A stretch of 64,000 nucleotides of DNA from Jacaranda mimosifolia (lineage: Eukaryota > Streptophyta > Magnoliopsida > Lamiales > Bignoniaceae): the NCBI GenBank assembly GCA_018894105.1, contig CM032128.1:20193001-20257000 (forward strand), read 5' to 3'. The stretch's first letter is position 1. The number at the start of each line of letters is the position of its first letter. The notes under the pieces are model-generated. The model had not been told where the DNA came from. It was given only the letters and a program-made list of their open reading frames with translations, and did not search any database. The translations under genes and the position numbers were made by a program. Below, one piece after another: positions 1 to 11,149 of the stretch.

Positions 1-1027
1 TTCAATGTATTGAATGCATGTTCTTGTTCCTTTCCCCATCTAAATCCAACTTCTTTCTTAATAATCTCAGTCAATGAAGCGGCTGTGGTAGAAAAATCAC
101 ACACAAACCTCCTATAAAAGCTAGCTAAACCATGAAAACTCCTAACATCACTAGCTATCTTAGGCGTTGGCCATTCCTGAATAGCTTTCACCTTTTCCCC
201 ATACATCTCAATACCATGTGTACTCACAACAAACCCAAGAAATATAAGTCTATCAATGCAAAAAATACATTTCTTAGAGTTCACATACAACTTTTCCTTC
301 CTAAGAACAGTCAAAACAGCCCTAACATACACTATATGATCATCGACGCATTTACTATATATCAATATATCATCAAAATAAACAACAATAAATTTACCTA
401 GAAAATCATGCAATACATGTTTCATCAATCTCATGAAAGTACTAGGTGCATTAGTCAAACCAAATGGCATAACCAATTATTCATATAAGCCATATTTTAT
501 TTCAAATGCAATTTTCCACTCATCCTCAAGTTTCATTCTAATTTGATGATAACCACTTTACAAATCAATCTTAGTGAAAACTCATGCACTATGTAATTCT
601 TCAAGCATATCATCTAACCTTAAGGATAGGATAGCGATACTTAATTGTAATTTTGTTGAATGCTCTACAATCCATGCACATCCATCAAGTTTCATCCTTC
701 TTTGGAACCAATAACATAGGTACAACACACGGACTCATGCTCTCCCACATATGTCCTCTCGCTAACAATTTCTCCACTTTTCTTTGAAGCTCCTTTATCT
801 CCTTAGGATTACTTCTATAGTCTGGTCAGATAGGAATTTGAGATCTAGGTACAAATTCCATTTGATGCATAATTCCTCTCAATGGTGGTAAACCCGTAGG
901 CATCTCATCAAGGATACATCATCAAACTCTTGCAATAAAAAGATAAAAACACTAGGCAAATTAGGGTTAAGGTCAGTTTCAAATAATAAAACCTCTTTAT
1001 ACCTAACCACTACCAAAGCTCTTTTGC
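1..1027 (-). pseudogene. Element D pol: reverse transcriptase, broken and partial
   Basis: On the minus strand this reads as a Ty3/gypsy reverse transcriptase. From 1027 downward it shows [44 protein letters not shown], then the catalytic block [12 protein letters not shown] (about 365-390), [12 protein letters not shown], and [15 protein letters not shown] near 110. The YxDD residues are intact. Stops occur near 480 (where a Trp is usual in the family) and near 560, with a frameshift near 625-635, so no full protein is possible. The RNase H and integrase parts would lie left of base 1. The motif set fits chromovirus-type gypsy elements. Confidence 0.85.
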
Positions 1028-1029
1028 TT

Positions 1030-1832
1030 AACAGGCCCAGCTTAACAACATAGGACCGCCATGGAAATAGGCTAGTGGCAGTCTAAATTAGCTGCAGGCC
1101 CAACTTTTCACAGGTCGGACATGCAATCGACCAACATTTGACCTCGAGATTCTCATACACATAGGTGAATGCCAGCGCCCGCCAGATTCGACCAAACTAT
1201 GGTCGGCCATTGTTTAGACATACAGAATCTCATCCGACATATAATGACGAAAATGTTACAGGATGTCAACTAGACATAGGGGATATCTCCTTAACCATGG
1301 AGGTCGAGGAAATGCGACAGCCTCTCTGCCGTATTTAATGATCTGCTAGGTGGCCAAGCATCCACATTAATTGTGCTTGCACTGCCCATACTGCCTTTTG
1401 CAGCAGCATCAGACTAGTGCAGCTCCAGTGTACCACCTTGTCCTAGAAAGCAGAAGGCAGCGCCACTTGGAATAGTATAAAATGAGAGAAAGACTCAAAG
1501 GTCCCTATATAAAGATAAATGCCCTTCCTATGTAACAAGGGCATCATGGGCATATCAACCCCTTGGGAAGGCTATAAATAGCCACAGCCAGCCTCTTAGA
1601 AGGTATGCACATTATTCCCACAAGCTTTCACTCTACTACTTTAACTCTTAGTCAATCCACTGACTTGAGCATTAGAGTGTCTTAGCCAAGGGACCCTCGG
1701 CTAGCTTGATGTTTGTTGTTGGTTGTAGGACTCGACCCCAATACTCTTCCAAGCACTCTCTTGACCTGACCCTTGGTCGATTATACTGGATCTTAGCTTA
1801 GAACACTAGCTAAATAGTTTTTACCCTCATCA
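1030..1832 (+). repeat. 5' LTR of element A
   Basis: This matches 11150-11956 over nearly its whole length. Shared landmarks are the start of the aligned part (cataggaccgccatgga), a TATA-like box ctatataaag at 1505-1514, and the end ttaccctcatca. The left terminus is degenerate: the TGATATGG start seen in the 3' copy is missing and the sequence passes directly into element D pol near 1027-1030. Confidence 0.85.
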
Positions 1833-1834
1833 TT

Positions 1835-1852
1835 TGGTGCCGTCTATGGAAA
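1835..1852 (+). other. Primer binding site of element A
   Basis: The sequence tggtgccgtctatggaaa follows the 5' LTR end by two bases. It resembles the TTGGCGCCGTCTGTGGGAA-like primer sites common in plant Ty3/gypsy elements, with a few changes. Confidence 0.6.
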
Positions 1853-1876
1853 ACCTTGAGTCTACAACTTTGAAAG

Positions 1877-3410
1877 ATGGTTAACAACAGGCGAGCCACG
1901 TCTGAAAGATGAGATGATGGGAGATCCCCAATTCCTTCTCCTCCTCAACCTCAGGAGCCCGACATCGCTAGACCTAGTGCCCAGCCTGAGCAAGTGGTCA
2001 CCTTGACCATGCTCCAACTCATGCAATTGATAAACGAACAGATATCTGCTCAAATCTCTGTTCAACTCAAAGCAGCCCTCAACCGCCACAACAATTAGCC
2101 TGGACCAGCCGCAAGTGCCACCCCTCAACCTACCCCACTCGAGGATAGGCCTCCCAGGAGAACAAAAGTCAACCAAAATCTAGGCAACCGTCGACTAGAT
2201 GAGAAGGCAGTCCTAGGTGATTCTTAAGGGAAGAAGCACAACTAACCCCTAAGGAAGAAATGGCAGACTCAATCGATCACTATGCTCGACCTGTTCAAGC
2301 CTCGCAGCATGATAGGGTCGAGCGCCAGAAGCACCAGACAAATTGAAACACGTCTCAAGCTGACAGAGAAGAATGGGAAGAAGTATCCAACCAAGTACAG
2401 TAGTTGAACAAGTGCCTAGAGGAAATCTCAAAGAAAAATTTTGAGAGGAACCCCTACTATGAGGGAGCCCATAGGTTTCGTTGAAATGGGGAGTCACCAT
2501 TTGTATAGGAAATTATCGATGAATGCATTGCTATCGATGCCAAGGACCCCACAGGATTACCTAGATATGATAGCTCGTCGGACCCAAAATGAACATCTGC
2601 TACAATTCGAGCATATGATCAACTGCATGGGCACAATGAATACATACATGCTAAGATGTTGGTCACCACTTTCCAAGGGATTGCGCTCGACTAGTTCGTC
2701 AAGTTGGAACCAGCATCGATATATTCACATGATCAACTATGTGATAAGTTCCTCCACCAGTTCGCCTGTCGAAGAAAGGCAAAGCACCCTCATACCTATT
2801 TGCATACCTTGAAACAAAATGAGGGTGAATCTCTTCATGATTTCTTTACCAGATTCAACATAGAGGTCCTAAAGATTAACAGCCCAAGGATCGAGTTTCT
2901 AATCGATGTGCTCTTCTTAGGCCTTCGCCATAAAGAGTGTGCCAATACCTTGGTCAGGGAACAGCCTACGATGATGGAATAGCTGCTCAACCTCACTAAG
3001 ATGTAAATGTTGCAAGAGGATATAAACAGGTTGAAATATGGAAACCTTGAGGTTGAAAAGAAGAAGGGGAAGGAGAAAAAGAAAAATGACCAACAACACA
3101 AAGACGGTCATCAATCTCCGATCAAATGTTTCCACAATTACACGCCACTTAACACCACCAGAAAGGAGGTGTTGTTCACCATCCAGCATGACAACCTCCT
3201 CAAAAACCCAAAAAGCTAACTGAGACAGAGGCTATGAGGAGATTAAAGAAATACTATCACTTCCACAAGTAAAAAGGCCACGACACAAAAGACTACTTTA
3301 ATCTTCATGATGAGATTGAGAGGCTCATTTGAAAAGGCCACTTAAAAAAGTTTATCAATGAGCAAACGATTCAAGAAGCAGGCAAAACCGACCGAACTCC
3401 CCATAGAGAA
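1877..3410 (+). pseudogene. Element A gag, broken
   Basis: This begins with an ATG at 1877, 45 bases after the LTR, giving MVNNRRATSER before the first stop. The gag core is readable at about 2690-2990: a basic cluster (FACRRKAKHPHTYL), then ESLHDFFTRFN, as in plant retrotransposon gag domains. A nucleocapsid-like motif follows at 3245-3370 (YYHFHK, then KGHDTKDYFNLHDEIERLI). In related elements it has Cys where Tyr now stands. Several stops and frameshifts interrupt it. Confidence 0.75.
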
Positions 3411-3553
3411 AGGTCAACTAGCTCGAGAAAGGAAGACAAAGGGAAGAAACCTGCCCATGATCCCTGCCCACCCATCAGAGGAGTAATTGACACCATTGTT
3501 GAAGCCCAACTGGGAGGGACTCAAAGTTAGCCAGGAGGCAAAACCAGCGCAGA

Positions 3554-4000
3554 ATGGAATCCACAAAATCTTTCCCGATAGAGATAGTCTACCTACTTTC
3601 GACCAGCTTTGAGCCAAACTCTTTCTCTGACGCTGAGCTCTCCCACGTTGAGAATCAAAGAGCCGATAGCAAGTTGGATTGCTCTCTAGTTGTATCTATA
3701 GAAATTACAAATTTTGATGTCAGTAAAGTATTGGTCGACAACAGAAGCTCAGCAAACACCATTTTCCTATCGACCTTGAAAAGAATAAACATGGGCAAGT
3801 TGAAGTTTGAGCCTGTACGAACCCTTCTTGTTAGATTCAGTTTTCGACCCCGAAGAATTGATAAATCTATCTATATCATTTGGGGAAGCTCCTAGGCGCA
3901 GGACTCTTATGGTTAACTACCTGGTCATCGACGCACTATTTGCCTATAATGCCATCATTGGGTAACCAACTTTGAATGACTTTCATACCATCGTCTCGAC
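3554..4000 (+). pseudogene. Element A protease region, broken
   Basis: The aspartic protease loop is seen at about 3725-3760 as VLVDNRSSANTIF. In the family the motif is VLVDNGSSAD or similar, so the Gly after Asp-Asn has become Arg. The reading frame stops at 3893-3895 and continues in other frames as far as the LGRP-like region near 3960. Confidence 0.7.
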
Positions 4001-4179
4001 CTATCATATAAAGGTCAAATTTTTGACAACCGTCGGGACATGTTAACTCTTTTGCAACATGAAAAAAGCCTAGCGATGCTACACAATCTCAATCAAGGCA
4101 AATGAACAGAAAGCCCGACCTAAACTAAAACCCTCGGGGGATGCCTCTATAGCAAAACTCGATGAGGGGCAATCAACTA

Positions 4180-5960
4180 AGAGAATGAAGTTGGAAGATG
4201 CCAAGGTCGAACCGTCAGCAAGTTCAAGATAATCAAGCTAGAGCCAGGGAACCCTGATAAGACAATAAGAATTGGAATGGATATGGGCAGAAGCATCGAA
4301 TGCTTCATGGTCGATTTCCTCAGAAGAAATGTTGATGTTTTTGCTTGGAAGGCACCCGAACTCCAAGGAATCGACCCTGTTTTCATCATCCACAACCTAA
4401 ATGTGGACTCCTTATTCAAGCTAGTAAAGTAGAAGACAAGAATTTTCAACGCTAAATGATGCCAGATCAACGAGGAAGAGATCACAAAGCTCTGAAAGAC
4501 AGGATATATTGTAGAAATTCAATATCCAAGTTGGCTTTGTAATGTAGTCTTTATCCCTAAAAATGAGAGAAAATGACGAATATGCAACGATTTCACTTTG
4601 AATAAAGCTTGTCCTAAAGATCCTTACCTCTTGCCTCATATAGATTTACTAGTAGATTCTACTATTAGCTGTGATTTGCTAAATATGATGGATGCATTTC
4701 AAGGTTATTACCAAATCTTTATGGCACCCGAAGATAGAGATAAGACCTCATTCGTCGTCCCCAATGGGGTATATTATTTTCTAGTCATGCTTTTCGGGCT
4801 TAAGAATGTAGGGAATCTGAAAAGGCGATTAACTATCTAACCGATCTCAACCATACTTTCTCAACATTAAGAGCATTTGGAATGAAATTCAACCCTAATA
4901 AGTGTACGTTTGGGGTAAGATGAGGTAAGTTTCTAGGCCACATGGTCAGCCAGAGAGGTATTGAAGCTAATCCACAAAAAATTTAGGCCATTCTAAACAT
5001 GGCTCCTCCTCGATCTGTTAGAGACATCCAACATCTAGTTGGCAGAATCATTGCACTAGGGCATTTCATTGCCCGACTAGCTGACAAAAGTCTATCGTTC
5101 TTAAAAATTCTGAGGAATACGAGAAAATCAGGTTTCCAGTGGACAGAGTAATACAACCAAGCCCTGGTCGGGTTGAAGCAGCACCTTATAGAGCCCCCAA
5201 TACTAGCCAAGCCTGAGGTTGGAGAGGGTCTTCACATGTATCTAGCAATCTCGTTGAAGGCGATTAGTTCAGTCTTGGTTTCAACCATAAAGAGAGCCTA
5301 TCGACCCATGTACTACTGCAGCAAGGCCTTGTAAGGTCCCGAGCACAACTACCTAAAGATCAAAAAAATTACCCTTATTTTGGTCACAGCGGCTAGGAAG
5401 TTAATGCCATACTTCCAGTCTCACTCCATTGTCGTCCTGACAAACCAACAGTTGAACTAAGTGTTATCGAAGCCCGATACATCACGAAGATTGACAAAAT
5501 GGCCATCGAGTTAAGAGAGTTAGGCATCACGTTTTAACCCCGAATAGCTATCAAGACCCAGGTATTGGTAGACTTTATTGCCGAGAGGCTTGACCTTCCC
5601 GACCAAGTCGACCAAGATACCCTTTTATAGGTATTGCATGTCGATGGATCTACAACCTCTTCAGAAGGAAGAATTGGCATTTCTCTGCAATCTTCATAGG
5701 TGGAAGAATACAACTTCGTAGTCAAACTCAACTACCCTATCACAAACAATGAGCAGAGTATGAGGCCTTCCTCGCTAGCATGAGGATGGCCGCAGACAGA
5801 GGAGTCAAACAACTAGCAGCCATCACTAACTCCCAGCTGGTCACAGAGCATGTTGAAGGGAACTTCGAAGCCAAAAAGGCCACAATGACCGAAAATTTGG
5901 CTGAGGTGAAGAAGATTCAGTAGCAATTAAAAAAATTCACCCTCAGTCAAGTTCCACAAG
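4180..5960 (+). pseudogene. Element A reverse transcriptase and RNase H, with RT core deletion
   Basis: Upstream RT blocks are clear: FLRRNVDVFAWKAPELQGID (4317-4376), DFTLNKACPKDPYLLPHID (4589-4645), MMDAFQGYYQIF (4687-4722), and LFGLKNVG (4792-4815). The sequence then jumps to a segment reading FSTLRAFGMKFNPNKCTFGV (near 4860-4917). The stretch between these blocks in relatives carries the catalytic YVDD, so roughly 100-150 bases are missing. After that come FLGHMVSQRGIEANP (4930-4975), the RNase H connection and an RNase H part with HVDGST-like residues near 5640. Many stops. Confidence 0.8.
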
Positions 5961-6179
5961 TAGAAAACGAGCACGCCGATATGCTGTTAAAGTTCGCCAG
6001 CTCGACGAAGGGGACCAGAAGCAGAACAATAACATTTCTGGTTGCCAGTAAACCCATCATAAATGTTTCTGACCAGAACCTGGTAGGGCAAATCGAAGAG
6101 GTACCTCTTTCATGGCACGACGAAACAAAGGCCTACTTAAGAAATGGAATAGCCCTAGAGGATAAGACCTACGCGCATT

Positions 6180-7335
6180 GACTCCGAGGCCAAATAGCCA
6201 AATTTTCCCTCGACGATATGGTCAGCTTTACAGACGATCAATATCTGGACTGTCGTTGAGGTCCTTAACACCAGATCAAGCCCGCGAGGTCCTGCACAAA
6301 GTTCACTCAAGCATCTGCGGTAATATGCGGGAGGACGATCTTTGGCCCACAAAATTATTAGATATGGGTATTTCTGGCCAACTTTGTTAAAAGATGCAGT
6401 CGACTTTGCTTAGAGATACCCATCATGTCAGGTCCACTCGAACATTCCTCACCGACCATCGGCAATGGTGGTACCCATCCAAATACATGGCCATTCGACT
6501 AATGGGGAATAGACATAGTTGGCTCCTTTCCAAAGACCATAGGCCAAATAAAGTTCATGATAGTCGTTGTCGAATGTTTTACAAAATGGGTTGAGACAGA
6601 AGCAGTCCCCAAGATAACCATCATGGCCATCAAAAGCTTTATATGGAAAAATATTATCTGTCGCTTTGGTCTGCCCAAAGTGTTGACATTGGCAACAAGA
6701 TACGATTTCATAGCAAAAATACTAGGAGATAGTGTCAAACCATTAGGATTCGACAGCATTTCACCTTGGTGGGAAACCCCGAAGCTAATGGCCAAATGAA
6801 GGTCACAAACAGAATGATCCTCGATCACCTCAAGACTTAACTTGAAGGAACCGGAGCAAGCTGCGCAAATGATCTCCCCGGGGTACTTCGAGCATATAGG
6901 ACAACCCCCCAAATAGCCACGGGTCACAATCCATACAATTTGGTCTAAGGTGAGAGGCAGTTATCCCAATAGAACTGATGCAACCTATTGCTCAAGTGAT
7001 CCATTACAACCCTATCAGGAATGACCAAAAAAATATTTGACCTGGAAACAATCGATGAGCTGCGTCAGCAGATCTACACAACAATGCAGCACTATAGGTC
7101 GAAGATAGCGCAACATTACAACAAAGTAGTCCGTCCAAGGAGCTTCAAAGTTGGTGACCTTATCCTTAAAAGGGTTGAAGTCTCAAAAAATGTAGGAAAA
7201 GTTGACTCGAAATGGGAGGACCCTTATTCGGTGGTCAAAGTAGCAAAGCACAACACGTACCGACTCACAAACATGACCAACAACAAACTCCCTCAACCAT
7301 GGAATGCAGTGAATTTGAAGAAATTCTCTGTGTGA
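6180..7335 (+). pseudogene. Element A integrase, broken
   Basis: The HHCC-like zinc region (about 6240-6430) is frameshifted. The core begins near 6490 with PFD-stop-WGIDIVGSF, with a TAA at 6500-6502. FMIVVVECFTKWVETEA follows at 6557-6607. The block that should hold the second catalytic Asp now reads LTLATRYDF (near 6685-6710). The third-acidic region has lost its frame. The C-terminal part is well preserved at 7021-7335: RSFKVGDLILKRVEVSKNVGKVD and then WEDPYSVVKV, ending with the stop at 7333-7335. Confidence 0.8.
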
Positions 7336-7434
7336 AGAGATTCAAAGTCTCCACTGTACTACAGTATTAGCTCAAATCAATAAAATCGCTTATATTTCTG
7401 CAACTACCTATTCGCACAAACAATCAAAGGCTTC

Positions 7435-7790
7435 GATCATTTGTAATCGACCCCACAATTGATCAAAATAGTAGCTTCAAGCTGCGTAATAAAGGTTTTT
7501 TAGCCCAATCAAACAAACGAGTTGATCGTTTGTAATCGACCCTTGCAGTCAATCAAGACAGCAGCTCCAAGCTGCGTCATAAAGGCTTTTTAGCCCAATC
7601 AAACCAATGAGCTGATCGTTTGTAATTGACCCCACAATCGATCAAAACAGTTACTTCGAGCTGTGTAATAAAGGCTTTTTGGCCCAACCAAACAAATGAG
7701 TTGATCAATTGTAGCCGATTCACAATATATCAAAACAAAGGCTTCAAGTCAAGGAACAAGGGTTTTTTAGCCCAAATAAATAAACAAATT
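7435..7790 (+). repeat. Minisatellite of 89-90 bp, about 4 copies (element A)
   Basis: The unit starts with gatcgtttgtaatcgacccc and ends with a block such as aaaggctttttagcccaatc. Unit starts fall at about 7435, 7524, 7614 and 7703, giving steps of 89, 90 and 89 bp. Copies are similar but not identical, and the last is the most degenerate. It lies 100 bp after the pol stop, where 3' regions of Tat-type elements often carry tandem repeats. Confidence 0.85.
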
Positions 7791-8377
7791 AGCTGGCTAA
7801 AATAAAACTTTGAATCTTTGATCCCATATTGATCTCGATAACTGACAAATCGACCAATTAGTCGAAGATAACCTTGCAAGAAATAATGAATTCAAATGAC
7901 GGATCTTACTATCTTGGATGAATTCCATTATCATTTATGCCAACCGACCTCTAAATCAACTACGCACTCGATTCCTCAATGGGAAATTATGTTTTATCAT
8001 TGCTTATTTGGAATCAAATTATTCGTGTCGTCGGTTACTAGCATTTGTACTTGACAAAAGCGAAAGCGTTGAAAAAAAAAGAAACAAAATAAAGTGGAGT
8101 ACACGTCGATGAAAAGAAAAATTAAAATTTCATTAAACTTTGAAGTATTCCAATACATCCAAAAAAACGAAGAAGAAGAAATAGCACTTCACAAGGCGAC
8201 TAAACAGTTGCTTCAAATTTTCAAATGCTCAGTTCGATCCCGACCCTTCCATCCTCACAACGGCTACCACCTTCTCTATCGCCTGGTCGAGATCATCACC
8301 GGACGAAATTCGTATAACTGCAAAAACTCTAATTCCATGCTCAAGCGCTGCAGCATGCACGATTTAGACAACAAGAG
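7791..8377. other. Element A spacer between minisatellite and antisense ORF
   Basis: This is AT-rich non-coding sequence with an A-rich tract near 8070-8090. No conserved motif is seen. It may hold the 3' end of the antisense transcription unit. Confidence 0.5.
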
Positions 8378-10870
8378 CTAGTCGAAAAGGTCCCACTTCG
8401 TCGACCAAGAAGGGGTGCCACCAGAAAGGAAGAAGTCAGCCACATTGATCTTACCATCCCTAATGTCGAAAGCAAAGTCATTGGCGAAGTCAAATTTAGT
8501 GGTCACTACCTTAACCCTAGCCATATGGGTAGGCACAGCCACATGTGTAGCAACTGATCCCTCAATGGAAGCAGTCTCGTCGGAGTTAGCTCCCTCTGCA
8601 GGAGCAGTCTCATCGGGGTCAAAAAACATGCGGAGTTGCTCGTCGAGCATGGGGTTCAAATGATGCCCGTCTTCCAGATGGATGGGATAGCCAATAAACT
8701 CCAGCTATTTAATTACCTTTTCGAAGGCATCTGTTGCGTCGTCGATCAAGAAGATGACACTCGCATCCTGAAAAGCTGAAGTTAGCATAAACTATTGAAC
8801 TGCCTCTCATCGAACGTTAGGCAACGTCCTTGTGAATTCCTCCCCGAGCAAAGTTGAGCACGCTATTGTAGCTGTGAGCTCGACCAGTATCATAATGGGT
8901 CAGCCATCCACTCTAGCCATTTTCAGCAACTCCTCTGCCGAGCTCTTCTCAGCAACCGTAACCAGCAACTGACCATCCTTGGCCTCAAGCTGAGCGTTGT
9001 TGTTTTCCAACTCCTTGGTCAGCTGCTCGATCTGGATCTGAGCAGACTCAGCCTTGCCCTTGAGCACCTCTAACTCAGTCTGGTCCCCTTGGAGCCTATC
9101 ACGCTCATCGAGTAGCTAAGTTAGTTAACATGTAACATAATTTTGATCGATACAATCAAAACCACAAAAGATGAGAGCAAGAATTTAATCAATATATGAT
9201 ACTTGACTAGACACTTACCATATTGGAGTGATGGCCTTCAGCACGCCCTCTGGCTCATATCCATCATCTTGCACTGGTCGGAGCCAAACAGACTGGCCAT
9301 CATCATCTTTAGTGGCAAAGAGCTACTTGACCCCAATGTCATCATCGACATAGAGTTGTGGACAACCATGTCAATCTCGAACTGGGGGATGGCAAGTCGA
9401 CCAGCTGAAATAACTCATCGTCGTCCTGGCGACCAAATATATCATAGCCAGTCGAGGGGTCGAAAGATCCACCTCTGCCTTTACCTTTATCGGTAGTTGT
9501 TTCTTCTATACAGGTCCACCCTGCTCGACTACCGACCTCTTCTGTCATGCAAATGGGCTCGGGGTCAAGGCGGGTGTCGATCGAGCCGAAGAGGCTTCCA
9601 GGGCAAGCTGAGCAACTTAGGGTTGAGAGACAGCCTAAGATACTTCCCCTCGACGAGCGGTCGTACCTTGACGCTGCTCCTGGTTCTTCTGTGCATGGGC
9701 CAAAGCTTGTGCTTAGGTATGATTCATGATTTCTTGTCGATCTACATGAGAACAGAAGCAGCACACATGGGGATCACCCAGACAGTTAAGCAAAAATAAA
9801 TTATAAATGAATTGCCAGGACATCTACCTAGCCGAGCGTCAGCTGGTAACCCTAAATCGACAGACAACAAGTCTACCAGAACCAAATTCCTTTCCTTGAT
9901 ATAACCTAAGGCGTCCATCTGCCCAAACTACACTAAGTTCTAGATGAAAGTATTTGGTCAGGTTGGAGTTTCATTCCCAGGCATCTCGACGTGCCCTCTA
10001 AACCATCCCCTAGGAATATTAAAAACCCCAGGTGCCCGAACATACAGATACCATTTTTTTCATTCTTGGCCATGGGACGATGAGCGGGTCACACAGAACT
10101 TTCATCGAGGATTGGTGATCAGATAATAAAAATCGAACTCATCGGTGTTACCCGACTTTTGAGACATAGGGAGATGGAAAAAGTTGGAGAAATTAGCAAA
10201 GGTGGTCGGTTGGTTATGTATATGCATCAGGCGGTAAAATTTTATATGGTCGAGAAGCAATTGGGAAGAAGTTGGCATATACAAACCCGCAGACCCGTCA
10301 ATAGGTCAACTATAGGTTGAGCAAGGGAAAACTGAAGCCCACATCTAAAGGCTTCCTCAAATACAATTATACATCCAGTCGGGGGCCCATGTATTATATC
10401 AGAAGGTCCGAGCACAATCAGTTCGTACTCTAGAGAAACATAGAAAAGCTATCTTATAAGTACGAGGTCAGCATAAGTGATTTTAGACATTATCTCGCTA
10501 TAATGGTCGGGGGTAAATAGCCGACCAAGGAAAATGGGTGGTTGACATAGACCAACCCCATCCCAGTAAGAATACACTCATCATTAAAGCTACTTGAAGT
10601 CAAACTATTACTCGAAGAGCTATCAGACTTGCTAGTCGAGCCATCCCCGCCTCCGGTCACAACCCTATTCGGCCTCGTCTGCTCGCTATCTTTACCCTAG
10701 CTATCACCCTCACCAAATACTCTCAGCATGATATAGATATGGTATAATCGATATATGTGTAGATGGACTTATGTGTTTCAAGGCTCTAGAGCAGAAAAAA
10801 GAAAAACAGTTGATTTACAATGCAGGGAAATGCCTCAATTGACCTCTTAGAATGCTGTAAAAATAAAAAT
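8378..10870 (-). pseudogene. Antisense ORF (aORF) of element A, gag-like/coiled-coil protein, broken
   Basis: This codes on the strand opposite to gag-pol. From the promoter side (right to left), the N-terminal part at about 10100-10330 reads GLYMPTSSQLLLDHIKFY, a middle block, then DEFDFYYLITNPR. This resembles the matching part of the element B aORF (FWALYSITKS... GFYYLTQDPY). A linker lies near 9350-9800, with an acidic patch (GRQDDDELF). A strong coiled coil is readable at about 8920-9115: LLDERDRLQGDQTELEVLK and then IQIEQLTKELENNNAQL. The acidic C-terminus at 8560-8659 (FFDPDETAPAEGANSDETAS) leads to a stop near 8378. Stops and possible introns break it. The N-terminal part resembles the plant Transposase_28/'gypsy-type transposon' domain. 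This is recognition by eye. Confidence 0.65.
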
Positions 10871-10887
10871 GGACATTTTCACCGTGA

Positions 10888-10897
10888 GTATTTATAG
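10888..10897 (-). promoter_or_regulatory. TATA-like box in front of element A aORF
   Basis: On the minus strand this reads CTATAAATA. It lies upstream of the aORF region and about 250 bp inside the 3' LTR. Element B has the same nine-base box in the same relative place, which supports a dedicated promoter for the antisense gene. Confidence 0.5.
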
Positions 10898-11134
10898 CTA
10901 TCAGAGCATGGTAACCAAAACGGACATAATAATTACATAGCTATCGCTTGATGCTTCACATGACACGGCACAATTGTCGCTTTAAAAGTACTAAAACCTT
11001 GGTCGATTATTGAAAACCCTGGTTGGGTGGTGGAAATCTTGATCGAAAATTAGAAACTCTCATCGAAAAGTTCCAGTACCTATTAATCAGCTACTTCCCA
11101 CTCTTGTCCATCGACAACCTAGATCAGGACTCGG

Positions 11135-11149
11135 AAGTAGGGGGACTCA
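11135..11149 (+). other. Polypurine tract of element A
   Basis: The stretch aagtagggggactca directly precedes the 3' LTR start TGATATGGG. Its G-run fits a plus-strand priming tract. Confidence 0.65.

Noticed and set aside
6499..6927. Minus-strand frame of 142 codons
   Set aside because: Antisense to element A integrase, where the plus strand shows the known motifs.
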